In this document: positions 35,585 to 43,199 of the stretch, piece by piece
Numbering within the stretch: the stretch's first letter is position 1
Layout: each line of letters begins with the position of its first letter
Assembly (NCBI RefSeq): GCF_002866825.1
Contig: NZ_PKUS01000011.1
Location: 62,001 to 126,000 of the forward strand
From: Pseudohalioglobus lutimaris
GTDB taxonomy: Bacteria; Pseudomonadota; Gammaproteobacteria; Pseudomonadales; Halieaceae
Reading direction: 5' to 3'
DNA: 64,000 bases
Translations under genes and position numbers: made by a program
The notes under the pieces: generated by a model
What the model was told of the DNA's origin: nothing
What the model saw: the letters and a program-made list of their open reading frames with translations, nothing else
The model's database searches: none

Positions 35585-35726
35585 TAGCGCTTTATATCAC
35601 ATAGTTGCACTGATCAGGGTTTCGCGGGCGGTGGCTGCAAAAATCGCTCATTATTAACGCAGCAGTCGTTGACCACCGGAGTAGGAGAACCTTAAGCTCA
35701 TGGTTTTGTAACCCACGGAAACCTGA

Positions 35727-36368
35727 ATGTCACAAAAGGAACTGCTTGCAAGGATTGATCGGCTCGAAGCCCTCGATGAGATACGCCAGTTACCGGCCAA
35801 GTACGCGCTGTCGCTGGACATGCGTGACCTGGACTCACACGTTAACCTGTTCGCACCTGATATCCGCGTTAGCCGTGACAAGGTCGGCAGAGCGCACCTG
35901 AAGCGCTGGCTGGACGACACCCTGCGGCTGCAGTTTACCGGCACCTCTCATCACACCGGTAATCACATTATCGAGTTTGATGACGTCGATCATGCGCATG
36001 GTGTTGTGTACAGCAAGAATGAGCATGAAACACCCTGCGCAGATGGCAGCATCGAGTGGGTCATTATGCAGATGGTGTACTGGGATAATTATGAGCGAGT
36101 GGAAGGGCGCTGGTACTTTCGCCGCAGGTTACCCTGTTACTGGTACGCGACGGACCTCAATAAACCGCCCGTTGGCGATAACAAGATGCGCTGGCCTGAT
36201 CGCGAGCCCTATGCCGGGGCGTTCCACGACCTCTGGCCTTCCTGGGAATCCTTCTGGGACAATCCACCAGATGCTGACGAGCCAGAAGTGGCGGCACCAG
36301 CACCGCTGGACCAATTTCTTTCAACCATGCGCGGCGATGCCGGCGAACCAAAAATCAGGGTACGTTGA
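35727..36368 (+). CDS. SnoaL-like (NTF2-fold) protein
   Basis: A 213-residue protein with an NTF2/SnoaL-like cone fold. An N-terminal helix (RIDRLEALDEIRQLPAKYALSLDMRDLDSHVNLFAPDIRV), the SHHTGNHIIEFDD strand and VEGRWYFRRRLPCYWY are typical of ring-hydroxylating beta-subunit/SnoaL relatives and of hydratases or isomerases in polyketide, steroid and terpenoid pathways. It is longer than the usual ~150 residues, with a C-terminal tail of 50-60 residues rich in Trp and Pro. It heads a plus-strand unit with an Old Yellow Enzyme (3-base gap) and an epimerase, consistent with modification of an alicyclic or unsaturated substrate. Confidence 0.78.
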   Translation: MSQKELLARIDRLEALDEIRQLPAKYALSLDMRDLDSHVNLFAPDIRVSRDKVGRAHLKRWLDDTLRLQFTGTSHHTGNHIIEFDDVDHAHGVVYSKNEHETPCADGSIEWVIMQMVYWDNYERVEGRWYFRRRLPCYWYATDLNKPPVGDNKMRWPDREPYAGAFHDLWPSWESFWDNPPDADEPEVAAPAPLDQFLSTMRGDAGEPKIRVR

Positions 36369-36371
36369 ACC

Positions 36372-37433
36372 ATGAGCACTGACCTATTTACACCTCTGGC
36401 CCTGGGCCAGTTGCAACTGAGCAATCGCATTGTTATGGCGCCTATGACACGCAGTCGTGCTGGCGCCAACGGCATGCCCAACGACCTGATGCTGGAGTAT
36501 TACCGACAGCGCGCCGGGGCGGGCATGATCGTGTCTGAAGGTATTGCGCCCAGCGCGGCAGGGCTTGGTTATTGTCGCACGCCAGGTATCTATACAGCAG
36601 AGCAGGTCGCCCAGTGGCGGCGCATCACGGATGCTGTGCATGCTGAAGGAGGGACTATTGTTGCCCAGATCATGCATGTAGGTCGCGTTTCCAATGCCCT
36701 GAACAAGCCCGATGGGGCAGGGACGGTCGCGCCATCCGCTATTCAGGCAGCCGGCGAAATCTATACTGACCAGTCCGGAATGCAACCACATGATTGCCCC
36801 GTGGCACTGAGTTCGGAGGAGGTTGCTGCGGTGATTGAGGAGTATCGACAGGCAACGGTAAATGCCGTCGAGGCTGGTTTTGATGGGGTAGAGCTGCACT
36901 GTACAAGCGGCTATCTACCCGCACAGTTTCTTTCCACCGGCACCAACCAGCGCACCGACAATTATGGCGGCACGGTAGAAAACCGCTGCCGTTTCGTGCT
37001 GGAAACGCTGAGTGCCATGGCATCAGTTTCCGGTGCAGGCCGCGTCGGAATGCGTATCTGCCCGGCTAACCCGTTCAATGACCTCCACGATGATAATCCG
37101 CAGGAAACCTTTGAACACCTGCTCGCGCAGGCCCAGGGGCTGGGTCTTGGGTACCTGCACGTCATCCGTCTGCCCGGCGGCCGGGTAGACAACCTGGAAC
37201 TGGGTCGACGCTTCTTTGGCGACCGATTGATTGGGAATGATAGTTACAGCTTTGAGGAAGCGGAAGAGGCTGTAGCTAAAGGAGAACTGAGCGCGGTTTC
37301 CTTCGGCCGCCACTTCATCGCGAATCCCGATCTTCCGGCGCGCTGGCGCAGTGGCGACGCCCTGTCGCGTTTTGATCCCGCCACTCTCTACACACCCGGT
37401 GAAAAGGGCTATATCGACTACAGTAATGCCTGA
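36372..37433 (+). CDS. Old Yellow Enzyme-family NADH:flavin oxidoreductase
   Basis: A 353-residue FMN enzyme reducing activated C=C bonds. The N-terminus LFTPLALGQLQLSNRIVMAPMTRSRA, QIMHVGRVS, NQRTDNYGGTVENRCRF and the phosphate-binding GRHFIANPDLPARWR define the NemA/OYE group. At the substrate hydrogen-bonding site the usual H-x-x-N is His176-Cys-Thr-Ser179, so Asn is replaced by Ser, while the Tyr two residues on is kept; substrate binding may therefore differ. It lies between the SnoaL-like and epimerase genes in one operon. Confidence 0.92.
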   Translation: MSTDLFTPLALGQLQLSNRIVMAPMTRSRAGANGMPNDLMLEYYRQRAGAGMIVSEGIAPSAAGLGYCRTPGIYTAEQVAQWRRITDAVHAEGGTIVAQIMHVGRVSNALNKPDGAGTVAPSAIQAAGEIYTDQSGMQPHDCPVALSSEEVAAVIEEYRQATVNAVEAGFDGVELHCTSGYLPAQFLSTGTNQRTDNYGGTVENRCRFVLETLSAMASVSGAGRVGMRICPANPFNDLHDDNPQETFEHLLAQAQGLGLGYLHVIRLPGGRVDNLELGRRFFGDRLIGNDSYSFEEAEEAVAKGELSAVSFGRHFIANPDLPARWRSGDALSRFDPATLYTPGEKGYIDYSNA

Positions 37434-37457
37434 AATCACCAGGACGAGCAGATAACG

Positions 37458-38390
37458 ATGCCCGTACAGCCCGTTGACCTGGCCGGTTGCAAACTGCTTG
37501 TTACCGGGCCCACCGGACAGGTGGCGATGCCAGTCGTTGAGCATTTCGCCAGGGTGGCTGACGTCTATGCCTTGGCTCGATTCAGCAAGCAGGAAGACCG
37601 TGATCGCATAGCGTCGATGGGGGCGAAGGTGATCGCAGCTGATTTATCCAGGCCCGATACCCTGGCCGCGATCCCTGACGATATAGATTACGTGCTGAAT
37701 TTTGCGGTGGTCAAGAGTGGTGACTTTGAGTATGACCTCGCCGCCAATGGGGAGGGCGTGGGTAACCTGATGATGCGCTGTCCGCGCGCCAAAGGCTTCG
37801 TCCACTTCTCATCGACCGCGGTTTATGAATATGCCGGTCAGGAGCCTCGTAAGGAAAACTCGCCACTGGGTGATAATCATCGAGTCATGTTCCCGACCTA
37901 TAGTATTTCCAAAATTGCCGCGGAGACAGTGTGTCGGTTTGTCGCCCATCAGCAGGGGATTCCCACGACAATCGCCCGGCTCAGCGTCCCCTATGGCGAC
38001 AATGGTGGCTGGATGTACTTCCACATGTTGATGATGCAACAGGGCATTCCCATCGAGGTCCATCCGGATGCGCCCAATTACTATAATCCTCTGCACGTAG
38101 ACGATTACATTGCCAAAATTCCCTACCTGCTCGGCGCCGCCAGTGAAGAGGTAACAACGATGAATTTCGGCGGCTCGCAGAAGGTGAGTATAGAAGAGTG
38201 GTGTGCCTACATCGGCGAATTGACCGGTCTCGAGGCCAGCTTCAGCGCGAACCCCAGGGCTTTTGGCAGCCTTGCAATCGACACCACGAAAATGGAAGAG
38301 TTGATTGGACCCACTTCAGTTGATTGGCGCGATGGTATCCTGCGTCAATTACAAAGCCTGGCGCCAGGGGTATTACGCGCTGCCAGCTAG
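37458..38390 (+). CDS. NAD(P)-dependent epimerase/dehydratase family protein
   Basis: A 310-residue extended SDR. The cofactor loop is LVTGPTGQVAMPV (GxxGxxx), followed by VIAADLSRPDTL, a catalytic FSSTAVYEYAG segment and YSISKIAAE with the Tyr and Lys, and an SVPYGDNGGWMYFHMLMMQQGIP region. It ends the SnoaL-OYE-epimerase unit, 24 bases after the OYE gene. It could oxidise a sterol-type 3-beta-hydroxyl or act on a sugar; sequence does not decide this. It converges on the minus-strand SDR at 38440. Confidence 0.85.
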   Translation: MPVQPVDLAGCKLLVTGPTGQVAMPVVEHFARVADVYALARFSKQEDRDRIASMGAKVIAADLSRPDTLAAIPDDIDYVLNFAVVKSGDFEYDLAANGEGVGNLMMRCPRAKGFVHFSSTAVYEYAGQEPRKENSPLGDNHRVMFPTYSISKIAAETVCRFVAHQQGIPTTIARLSVPYGDNGGWMYFHMLMMQQGIPIEVHPDAPNYYNPLHVDDYIAKIPYLLGAASEEVTTMNFGGSQKVSIEEWCAYIGELTGLEASFSANPRAFGSLAIDTTKMEELIGPTSVDWRDGILRQLQSLAPGVLRAAS

Positions 38391-38439
38391 ACCAGCGAGG
38401 GTGTTTGCTGGCAGCTGGCGCTGTTTTCCCTCCAGGCGG

Positions 38440-39198
38440 CTACTTGACGGCGCCACCACCGTCAACGGAAAGGATCTGACCTGTAATGAATGAGGCGCGG
38501 TCGCTGCACAGAAAAACCACGGCCTCGGCAATTTCTTCCGGCTCACCCAGGCGGTTCATCGCCGCCGCGCGCTTCAAGCCCTCGGCGATCTGCGGCTGGT
38601 CCTCAAAGTACTGCTCCAGGCCCGGTGTGCGGATCACCCCTGGTGAGACGGCGTTGATGCGAATGCCCTGGGGACCATATTCCGCCGCGGAGCTCTTGGT
38701 CAGCAGGTTGACGCCGCTTTTCGCTGCCGCATAGGCGGTATTGAAGGCCTGCCCCCGCAATGAGGCGTTGGAGGAGATATTGACGATTGCACCGCCGCCC
38801 TGGGCAAGCATCGCGGGAATTTCGTACTTCATGCACAGCCAGGTATTAGTGAGACACATTGCCAGGGTCTGGTCAAAAATCTCTCTGGTGTATTCATGAA
38901 TCGGGCCCGAGCCCTTGCTGAGTGCGGCGCTGTTGCAGGCAATGTCCAGTTTTCCGCAGTTTTTCAGCGCAGTATCGACCATTGCTTTGACGGACTCCTC
39001 GTCACTGACGTCGCCATAAGCAAAGCTTGCCTGGCCGCCCTGGTCGAGAATCAGTTGTACAGTCTCTTCGCCCGCCTCACGGTTGAAGTCGGCGACAACC
39101 ACTGACGCGCCCTCGGCGGCAAAGCGCTGGGCAATGGCCCGGCCTATGCCCTGTCCGGCACCGGTGACAATGCCCGATTTATTTTCCAGTAACAGCAT
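38440..39198 (-). CDS. Short-chain dehydrogenase/reductase (FabG-like)
   Basis: A 252-residue SDR from the ATG at 39198, which has GGAG eight bases upstream; an ATG at 39204 overlaps the upstream gene's TGA (ATGA) and is also possible. Motifs are VTGAGQGIGRAIAQ, ADFNRE, CNSAALSKGSG (in place of NNAG), NISSNASLRGQAFNTAYAAAK with Ser/Tyr/Lys, and SFITGQILSVDGGGAVK. It is translationally coupled, or nearly so, to a small membrane protein gene and faces an AraC regulator. The role is probably oxidation of a hydroxylated intermediate. Confidence 0.9.
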   Translation of the reverse strand: MLLLENKSGIVTGAGQGIGRAIAQRFAAEGASVVVADFNREAGEETVQLILDQGGQASFAYGDVSDEESVKAMVDTALKNCGKLDIACNSAALSKGSGPIHEYTREIFDQTLAMCLTNTWLCMKYEIPAMLAQGGGAIVNISSNASLRGQAFNTAYAAAKSGVNLLTKSSAAEYGPQGIRINAVSPGVIRTPGLEQYFEDQPQIAEGLKRAAAMNRLGEPEEIAEAVVFLCSDRASFITGQILSVDGGGAVK

Positions 39199-39200
39199 TT

Positions 39201-39710
39201 TCATTCTCCGTTTGTTGAGGGCAGTGGGCGCAGGGCGACCATCACCATAGGTACGACCAGAACAGCGGCCATGGCACCGGCCCAGAGGCCTTTGAAAAGA
39301 GAGTAGTTTAGTGGATTTACCTGTTCTATGCCGAACAGGTAGAAGCCCGCCAGGGTAAGCGGGGCGATCAGCAGGCAGCCGATCAATCCAAATAGTAAAG
39401 CGCTCTTGAAGACAGAGTAGGGGAAACGGTCGGCCAGGCGCTGCAGTGGTGACTGTGGTCCGAGATCTATGCTCTGCAAGCGGCCTTTCCTCAACTTGCT
39501 GCGCTGCAGGGGTATCACGATCAACGCTACAATGAAGGGCAGTAACAGTGCGGTAGCGATGATGTCTATGGCAAAGCTGTGCTCGCCCCCCCACTGCAGA
39601 GCAGGCCCGGAACGCAGCAGGAGCCAGGCGATCAGCCCATTGAATACAGCATTTGACACGCCACCGATCAGTGCTTCATGGCGCAGGTGGTGCCCAGCGG
39701 GAGCGTTCAT
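39201..39710 (-). CDS. Small integral membrane protein, unknown function
   Basis: A 169-residue protein with about four hydrophobic helices (ALIGGVSNAVFNGLIAWLLL, IDIIATALLLPFIVALIVIPL, SALLFGLIGCLLIAPLTLAGFYLFG, GLWAGAMAAVLVVPMVMVAL). Its stop is just before, or overlaps, the start of the SDR on the same strand, so they form one operon, and the pair is divergent from an AraC regulator. I do not recognise the family. It might be a membrane partner for the SDR or an independent protein. Confidence 0.7.
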   Translation of the reverse strand: MNAPAGHHLRHEALIGGVSNAVFNGLIAWLLLRSGPALQWGGEHSFAIDIIATALLLPFIVALIVIPLQRSKLRKGRLQSIDLGPQSPLQRLADRFPYSVFKSALLFGLIGCLLIAPLTLAGFYLFGIEQVNPLNYSLFKGLWAGAMAAVLVVPMVMVALRPLPSTNGE

Positions 39711-39818
39711 GGCTGCTGATTCCTCGCTTGTTCAATTATCCCATTATGATAGTCTGCAAGACGGGTGGGGCAAGGTCTCCACCGATCATATTTATAAACA
39801 TAATCAATCGCGGTCTGC

Positions 39819-40904
39819 ATGAAAGAAGTTACCGTTCCGGCGAGAAAGTTTCTCCGTTTGCTGGATTACCTGCAACATCTCGGGTTGGACGCGGACGCCA
39901 TTGCCGCTTGCGTAGGCCTCTCTATCAGCCGTGTCGAGGCTCTTGACCCGGGCGATCCGTTGTCTGGCAGGCAGTACTCCGCGCTCTATAAAGAAGCGGT
40001 CACACAGATGCAGACCCTGAAGCAGCCGCTGCCCTGGGGTGCGGGTGTCGGCAGTGAGGCCTTCGCCCTGATGTGCCATTGCATGATCAGTGAACGTACA
40101 CTGGGCGAAGCGCTCACCATGGCGTCCCGATTCGAAAAAATGCTTTACCCGATGATAGGTCACCGGGTGGCTATTGATGTGCATGGCGAAGAAGCGCGCC
40201 TCTCCTACCAGATCAAGTTTACCGAACGCGGAGCCGCGCTGGCGCCCGAACACTGGGATCGCGCCGACTACCAGGACACCGTGGCCAAGGCTTCAGGGTT
40301 GCTGGTCTGGCGCGCACTTTGCGGCTGGTTTGTTGGCGAATGCCTGGAGGTGACTCAGGTCGAGGTGGCGGCACCGTTCGTCAATAGCGCTTATCACGAC
40401 AGCATGACCGCGAAGTTTGGCGCTCCCGTTGAGTTTGATACGGCGGAAAACCAGTTTCGCTTCCCCGCAGCGCAGTTGACGCGCCGTATAGTGCATACCA
40501 CCGAGTCATTGTGCGAGTTCCTGGATAATTCGGTGTACCAGCTTATTCTGATCGACCGTGAGCCATCGAGCACCAGTGCAGCGATCAAGTCGCTGATCAG
40601 CATTGACCTGGCCACAGGTCTACCCTCGTTTACCGATGTGGCGCGCCAACTGCACATGTCCGAATCAAGCCTGCGCCGACGCCTGCAGCACGAGTCAACG
40701 ACCTATCAGCAGTTAAAGGACGAGGTTCGATGTCAGGTAGCCGTGGACAAATTGCTCAATGAAGATACCAAGGTCGCAGAATTATCCGACTACCTGGGTT
40801 TTACAGAGCCCAGCTCGTTCGTGCGTTCTTTCAAGAACTGGACGGGAGAAACGCCCCGTAGTTACCGCGACAAAATTCAGTCGCTGGGTGGTGGTCAATC
40901 CTGA
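39819..40904 (+). CDS. AraC-family regulator with arabinose-binding-type N-terminus
   Basis: A 361-residue regulator. The N-terminal ~230 residues are of the same arabinose-binding-like family as the regulator at 20508 (FLRLLDYLQHLGLDADAIAACVGLSISRVEAL; ERTLGEALTMASRFEKML). The C-terminal helix-turn-helix pair is DVARQLHMSESSLRRRLQHE and ELSDYLGFTEPSSFVRSFKNWTGETP. It is divergent from the membrane protein/SDR operon (108-base gap) and upstream of the SDR/epimerase pair, so it may control both flanks of a catabolic module. Confidence 0.92.
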   Translation: MKEVTVPARKFLRLLDYLQHLGLDADAIAACVGLSISRVEALDPGDPLSGRQYSALYKEAVTQMQTLKQPLPWGAGVGSEAFALMCHCMISERTLGEALTMASRFEKMLYPMIGHRVAIDVHGEEARLSYQIKFTERGAALAPEHWDRADYQDTVAKASGLLVWRALCGWFVGECLEVTQVEVAAPFVNSAYHDSMTAKFGAPVEFDTAENQFRFPAAQLTRRIVHTTESLCEFLDNSVYQLILIDREPSSTSAAIKSLISIDLATGLPSFTDVARQLHMSESSLRRRLQHESTTYQQLKDEVRCQVAVDKLLNEDTKVAELSDYLGFTEPSSFVRSFKNWTGETPRSYRDKIQSLGGGQS

Positions 40905-41006
40905 GCGCAAATGTCAGCGGATTAGATCAGGCTGGTTTATTCCAATGCGCATCGTATAAACGATAATACTTGCCGTGTTCATGTCGCAGTCACAAGGAGC
41001 AGAATT

Positions 41007-41759
41007 ATGCTGTTAGAAGGAAAGGTCGCACTGGTAACCGGCGCAGGGCAGGGTGTCGGTCAGGGTATTGCCCTGGCACTGGCAGCGGAGGGTGCCAGGG
41101 TTGCCGTAACCGGACGGACTCTGGAGAAACTCGAAACCACCTGTGCGCTGATTCATGAGCGTGGCGGGGAAGCGTACCCGGTGCATTGCCAGGTCAAGTC
41201 ACTGGCTTCGCTGGAGGAGTGCGTGGAGTCGGTAGTGGCGCATTTCGGCGGTTTGCAGATCCTGGTCAACAATGCGCAGGAGGTGCCGCTGGGTACCCTG
41301 CAGGATGTCACCGACGAGGCCTTCACTGCTGGCTTCGAGTCGGGGCCTCTGGCGACCATGCGCATGATGAAGCTCTGCTACCCACACTTAAAGGGTGACG
41401 GTTGTATCGTTAACCTGGCCAGTGCTGCAGCCAAGCGCTGGGATATGAGCGGCTATGGCGCCTACGCGGCCACCAAGGAAGGCATCCGGTCACTGACGCG
41501 CGCAGCCGCCTGTGAGTGGGGCGGCGACGGCATTCGCACCAATGTGATTATGCCTCATGCGACCTCGCCGGGATTGAAATGGTGGGTGGAAAACCGTCCC
41601 GAAGAGGCGGCCGAGTTCGTCGCCTCAATCCCGCAGCGCCGTATCGGCGACTGCGAAGAGGACATCGGGCGCTTCGTCGCCCTGCTGTGCAGTAGTGGCT
41701 CAGCCTATGTCAATGGGCAGACCATTGCCCTGGATGGCGGTCAGGCGTTTATTGGATAA
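41007..41759 (+). CDS. Short-chain dehydrogenase/reductase
   Basis: A 250-residue SDR with AAGGAG before its ATG. VTGAGQGVGQGIAL, VTGRTLEKL (Arg favours NADP(H)), VNNAQEVPLG (Gly of NNAG replaced by Gln), NLASAAAKRWDMSGYGAYAATK and YVNGQTIALDGG are visible. The NNAG change is odd but not inactivating by itself. It is followed 5 bases later by an epimerase-like gene, suggesting the two act in sequence on one intermediate. The AraC regulator upstream may control them. Confidence 0.88.
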   Translation: MLLEGKVALVTGAGQGVGQGIALALAAEGARVAVTGRTLEKLETTCALIHERGGEAYPVHCQVKSLASLEECVESVVAHFGGLQILVNNAQEVPLGTLQDVTDEAFTAGFESGPLATMRMMKLCYPHLKGDGCIVNLASAAAKRWDMSGYGAYAATKEGIRSLTRAAACEWGGDGIRTNVIMPHATSPGLKWWVENRPEEAAEFVASIPQRRIGDCEEDIGRFVALLCSSGSAYVNGQTIALDGGQAFIG

Positions 41760-41764
41760 AGGGT

Positions 41765-42778
41765 ATGACTATGCGGGTGATGGTGACAGGCGGAACGGGC
41801 TTCATTGGCTACCACACAGTGAAGGCGCTTCTGGATGCCGGTATTGAGGTGAGTTTGCTGGTTCGCAGCGAGGAGAAACTGACCAAGGTCTATGGTGAGG
41901 GCGTGGTACAGCACTTCACTTGTGGGGATATTGCCGACGCGGATTCAGTCAACGCGGCGATGCAGGGGTGTGATGCAGTGATTCACGTGGCGGCCCTGGT
42001 GTCCACTCAGGCTGCCGACGCGCAGCGGGTTTACCAGGTCAACCTGGAGGGTACGCGTAACGTCGTCGGGGGTGCTGTCGAAGCAGGCATGGAGCGGGTA
42101 ATTCATGTGTCGAGTGTGACTGCGCTGTATGATCCTTCTGCTCGTATCCTTAATGAGGACTCACCCACCTCGCCAAAGCCGACAGGCTACGGTCGCTCCA
42201 AAGTGGCCTGCGAAAAGTATGTTCGTGCGCTACAGGAAAGGGGGGCGCCCGTTACCATCGTCTATCCCGCCTCGGTAATGGGCCCGGATGCCCCGGAACT
42301 TACTGAGCCGCATATTGGCTTGCAAACTTACCTGGCACAGTTTGTCCCCTTGATGAGCTCCGGGAACCAGTATGTGGACGCCCGTGACATCGCCAGCGCG
42401 CATCTGCAGATACTGCAGGGCAAGGCTGCGAGCAATCGTTTTGTGCTGGGCGGTCATTACATCCCCTGGCGCGAGTTAGGTCCTTTGCTGCAACAAATGA
42501 CCGGTCAACGCATCATCAAGGTGCCGGTATCAGGCGCTGCCATGCGTATGCTGGGCAGTATTACCGAACGAGTCTCGCCTTTGTTTAACCTGGATGTGCC
42601 GCTGACCCGGGAAGGGTTGAACTATGCCACGCGCTGGGTGCGCATGGACAATAGCCGGATCGAGAAGGAGTTGGGCTTCCAGTTCCGGCCGGTGGAGGAG
42701 ACGCTCGCGGACACCATACGCTGGATGTTTGAGGCGGGCTACCTTACGGCAAAGCAGGCAGGGAAGATCGCCGAGTAG
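41765..42778 (+). CDS. NAD(P)-dependent epimerase/dehydratase (3-beta-HSD-like)
   Basis: A 337-residue extended SDR. MVTGGTGFIGYHTVKALLDAG is the cofactor loop, HVAALVSTQAAD the following motif, and HVSSVTALYDPSARILNEDSPTSPKPTGYGRSKVACE holds Ser, Tyr and Lys (YxxxK as YGRSK). The order of motifs fits 3-beta-hydroxysteroid dehydrogenase/isomerase-like or dihydroflavonol reductase-like proteins. It ends the SDR-epimerase unit; a 421-base gap then precedes the DUF1302 gene. Confidence 0.87.
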   Translation: MTMRVMVTGGTGFIGYHTVKALLDAGIEVSLLVRSEEKLTKVYGEGVVQHFTCGDIADADSVNAAMQGCDAVIHVAALVSTQAADAQRVYQVNLEGTRNVVGGAVEAGMERVIHVSSVTALYDPSARILNEDSPTSPKPTGYGRSKVACEKYVRALQERGAPVTIVYPASVMGPDAPELTEPHIGLQTYLAQFVPLMSSGNQYVDARDIASAHLQILQGKAASNRFVLGGHYIPWRELGPLLQQMTGQRIIKVPVSGAAMRMLGSITERVSPLFNLDVPLTREGLNYATRWVRMDNSRIEKELGFQFRPVEETLADTIRWMFEAGYLTAKQAGKIAE

Positions 42779-43199
42779 CGGGTATCGGGAGTGGTATATT
42801 CCTCCCGGGACTTCCCGTTTGAAAAAAAATGGCCTAAAATCACAAAACCGTGTCCCATATCAATACGTGGTTGCGGAAGGCTTGATGTACTATGTTTCGC
42901 GAGTACGTAAACTGGCAGTTGCTCCAGAGCCGTGTTAAAAACAAAGTATGCGGCCAGTAGAGTGGCCCCAACAGGGGGCATGTAGTGTTAAAACGGAGTT
43001 ATGCTGTCCCATACAGCGCAACATAAGATGCCGCTAGACCTGCGTTTCAACCAGTACTGTTATGACAGATTTTGCCGGCGTATGGTCGGCTCCAGCAGGG
43101 CCGGAGAATAAATCGGCTCGCTCAAGCAACTAAAAAAAACAGCGGTCCAAGCCGCCTTGACTATCAAAACGCACCACTACACTCGCAGAGGGAAGTAAT
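42779..43199. other. 421-base intergenic region upstream of the DUF1302 envelope cluster
   Basis: No supported gene. A short inverted repeat (CGGGAG/CTCCCG, 42786-42807) follows the epimerase stop and could help end that transcript, but no T-tract follows directly. The sequence turns A/T-richer toward 42950-43150 and probably holds the cluster promoter. GAGGGAAG precedes the DUF1302 ATG. I do not see a recognisable operator or riboswitch. Confidence 0.4.

Noticed and set aside
42786-42807. Terminator after the epimerase gene
   Set aside because: The inverted repeat is only six bases and is not followed by a T-tract.
42739-42981. 80-codon minus-strand frame after the epimerase
   Set aside because: It overlaps the epimerase end antisense; no ribosome site or conserved feature is seen.
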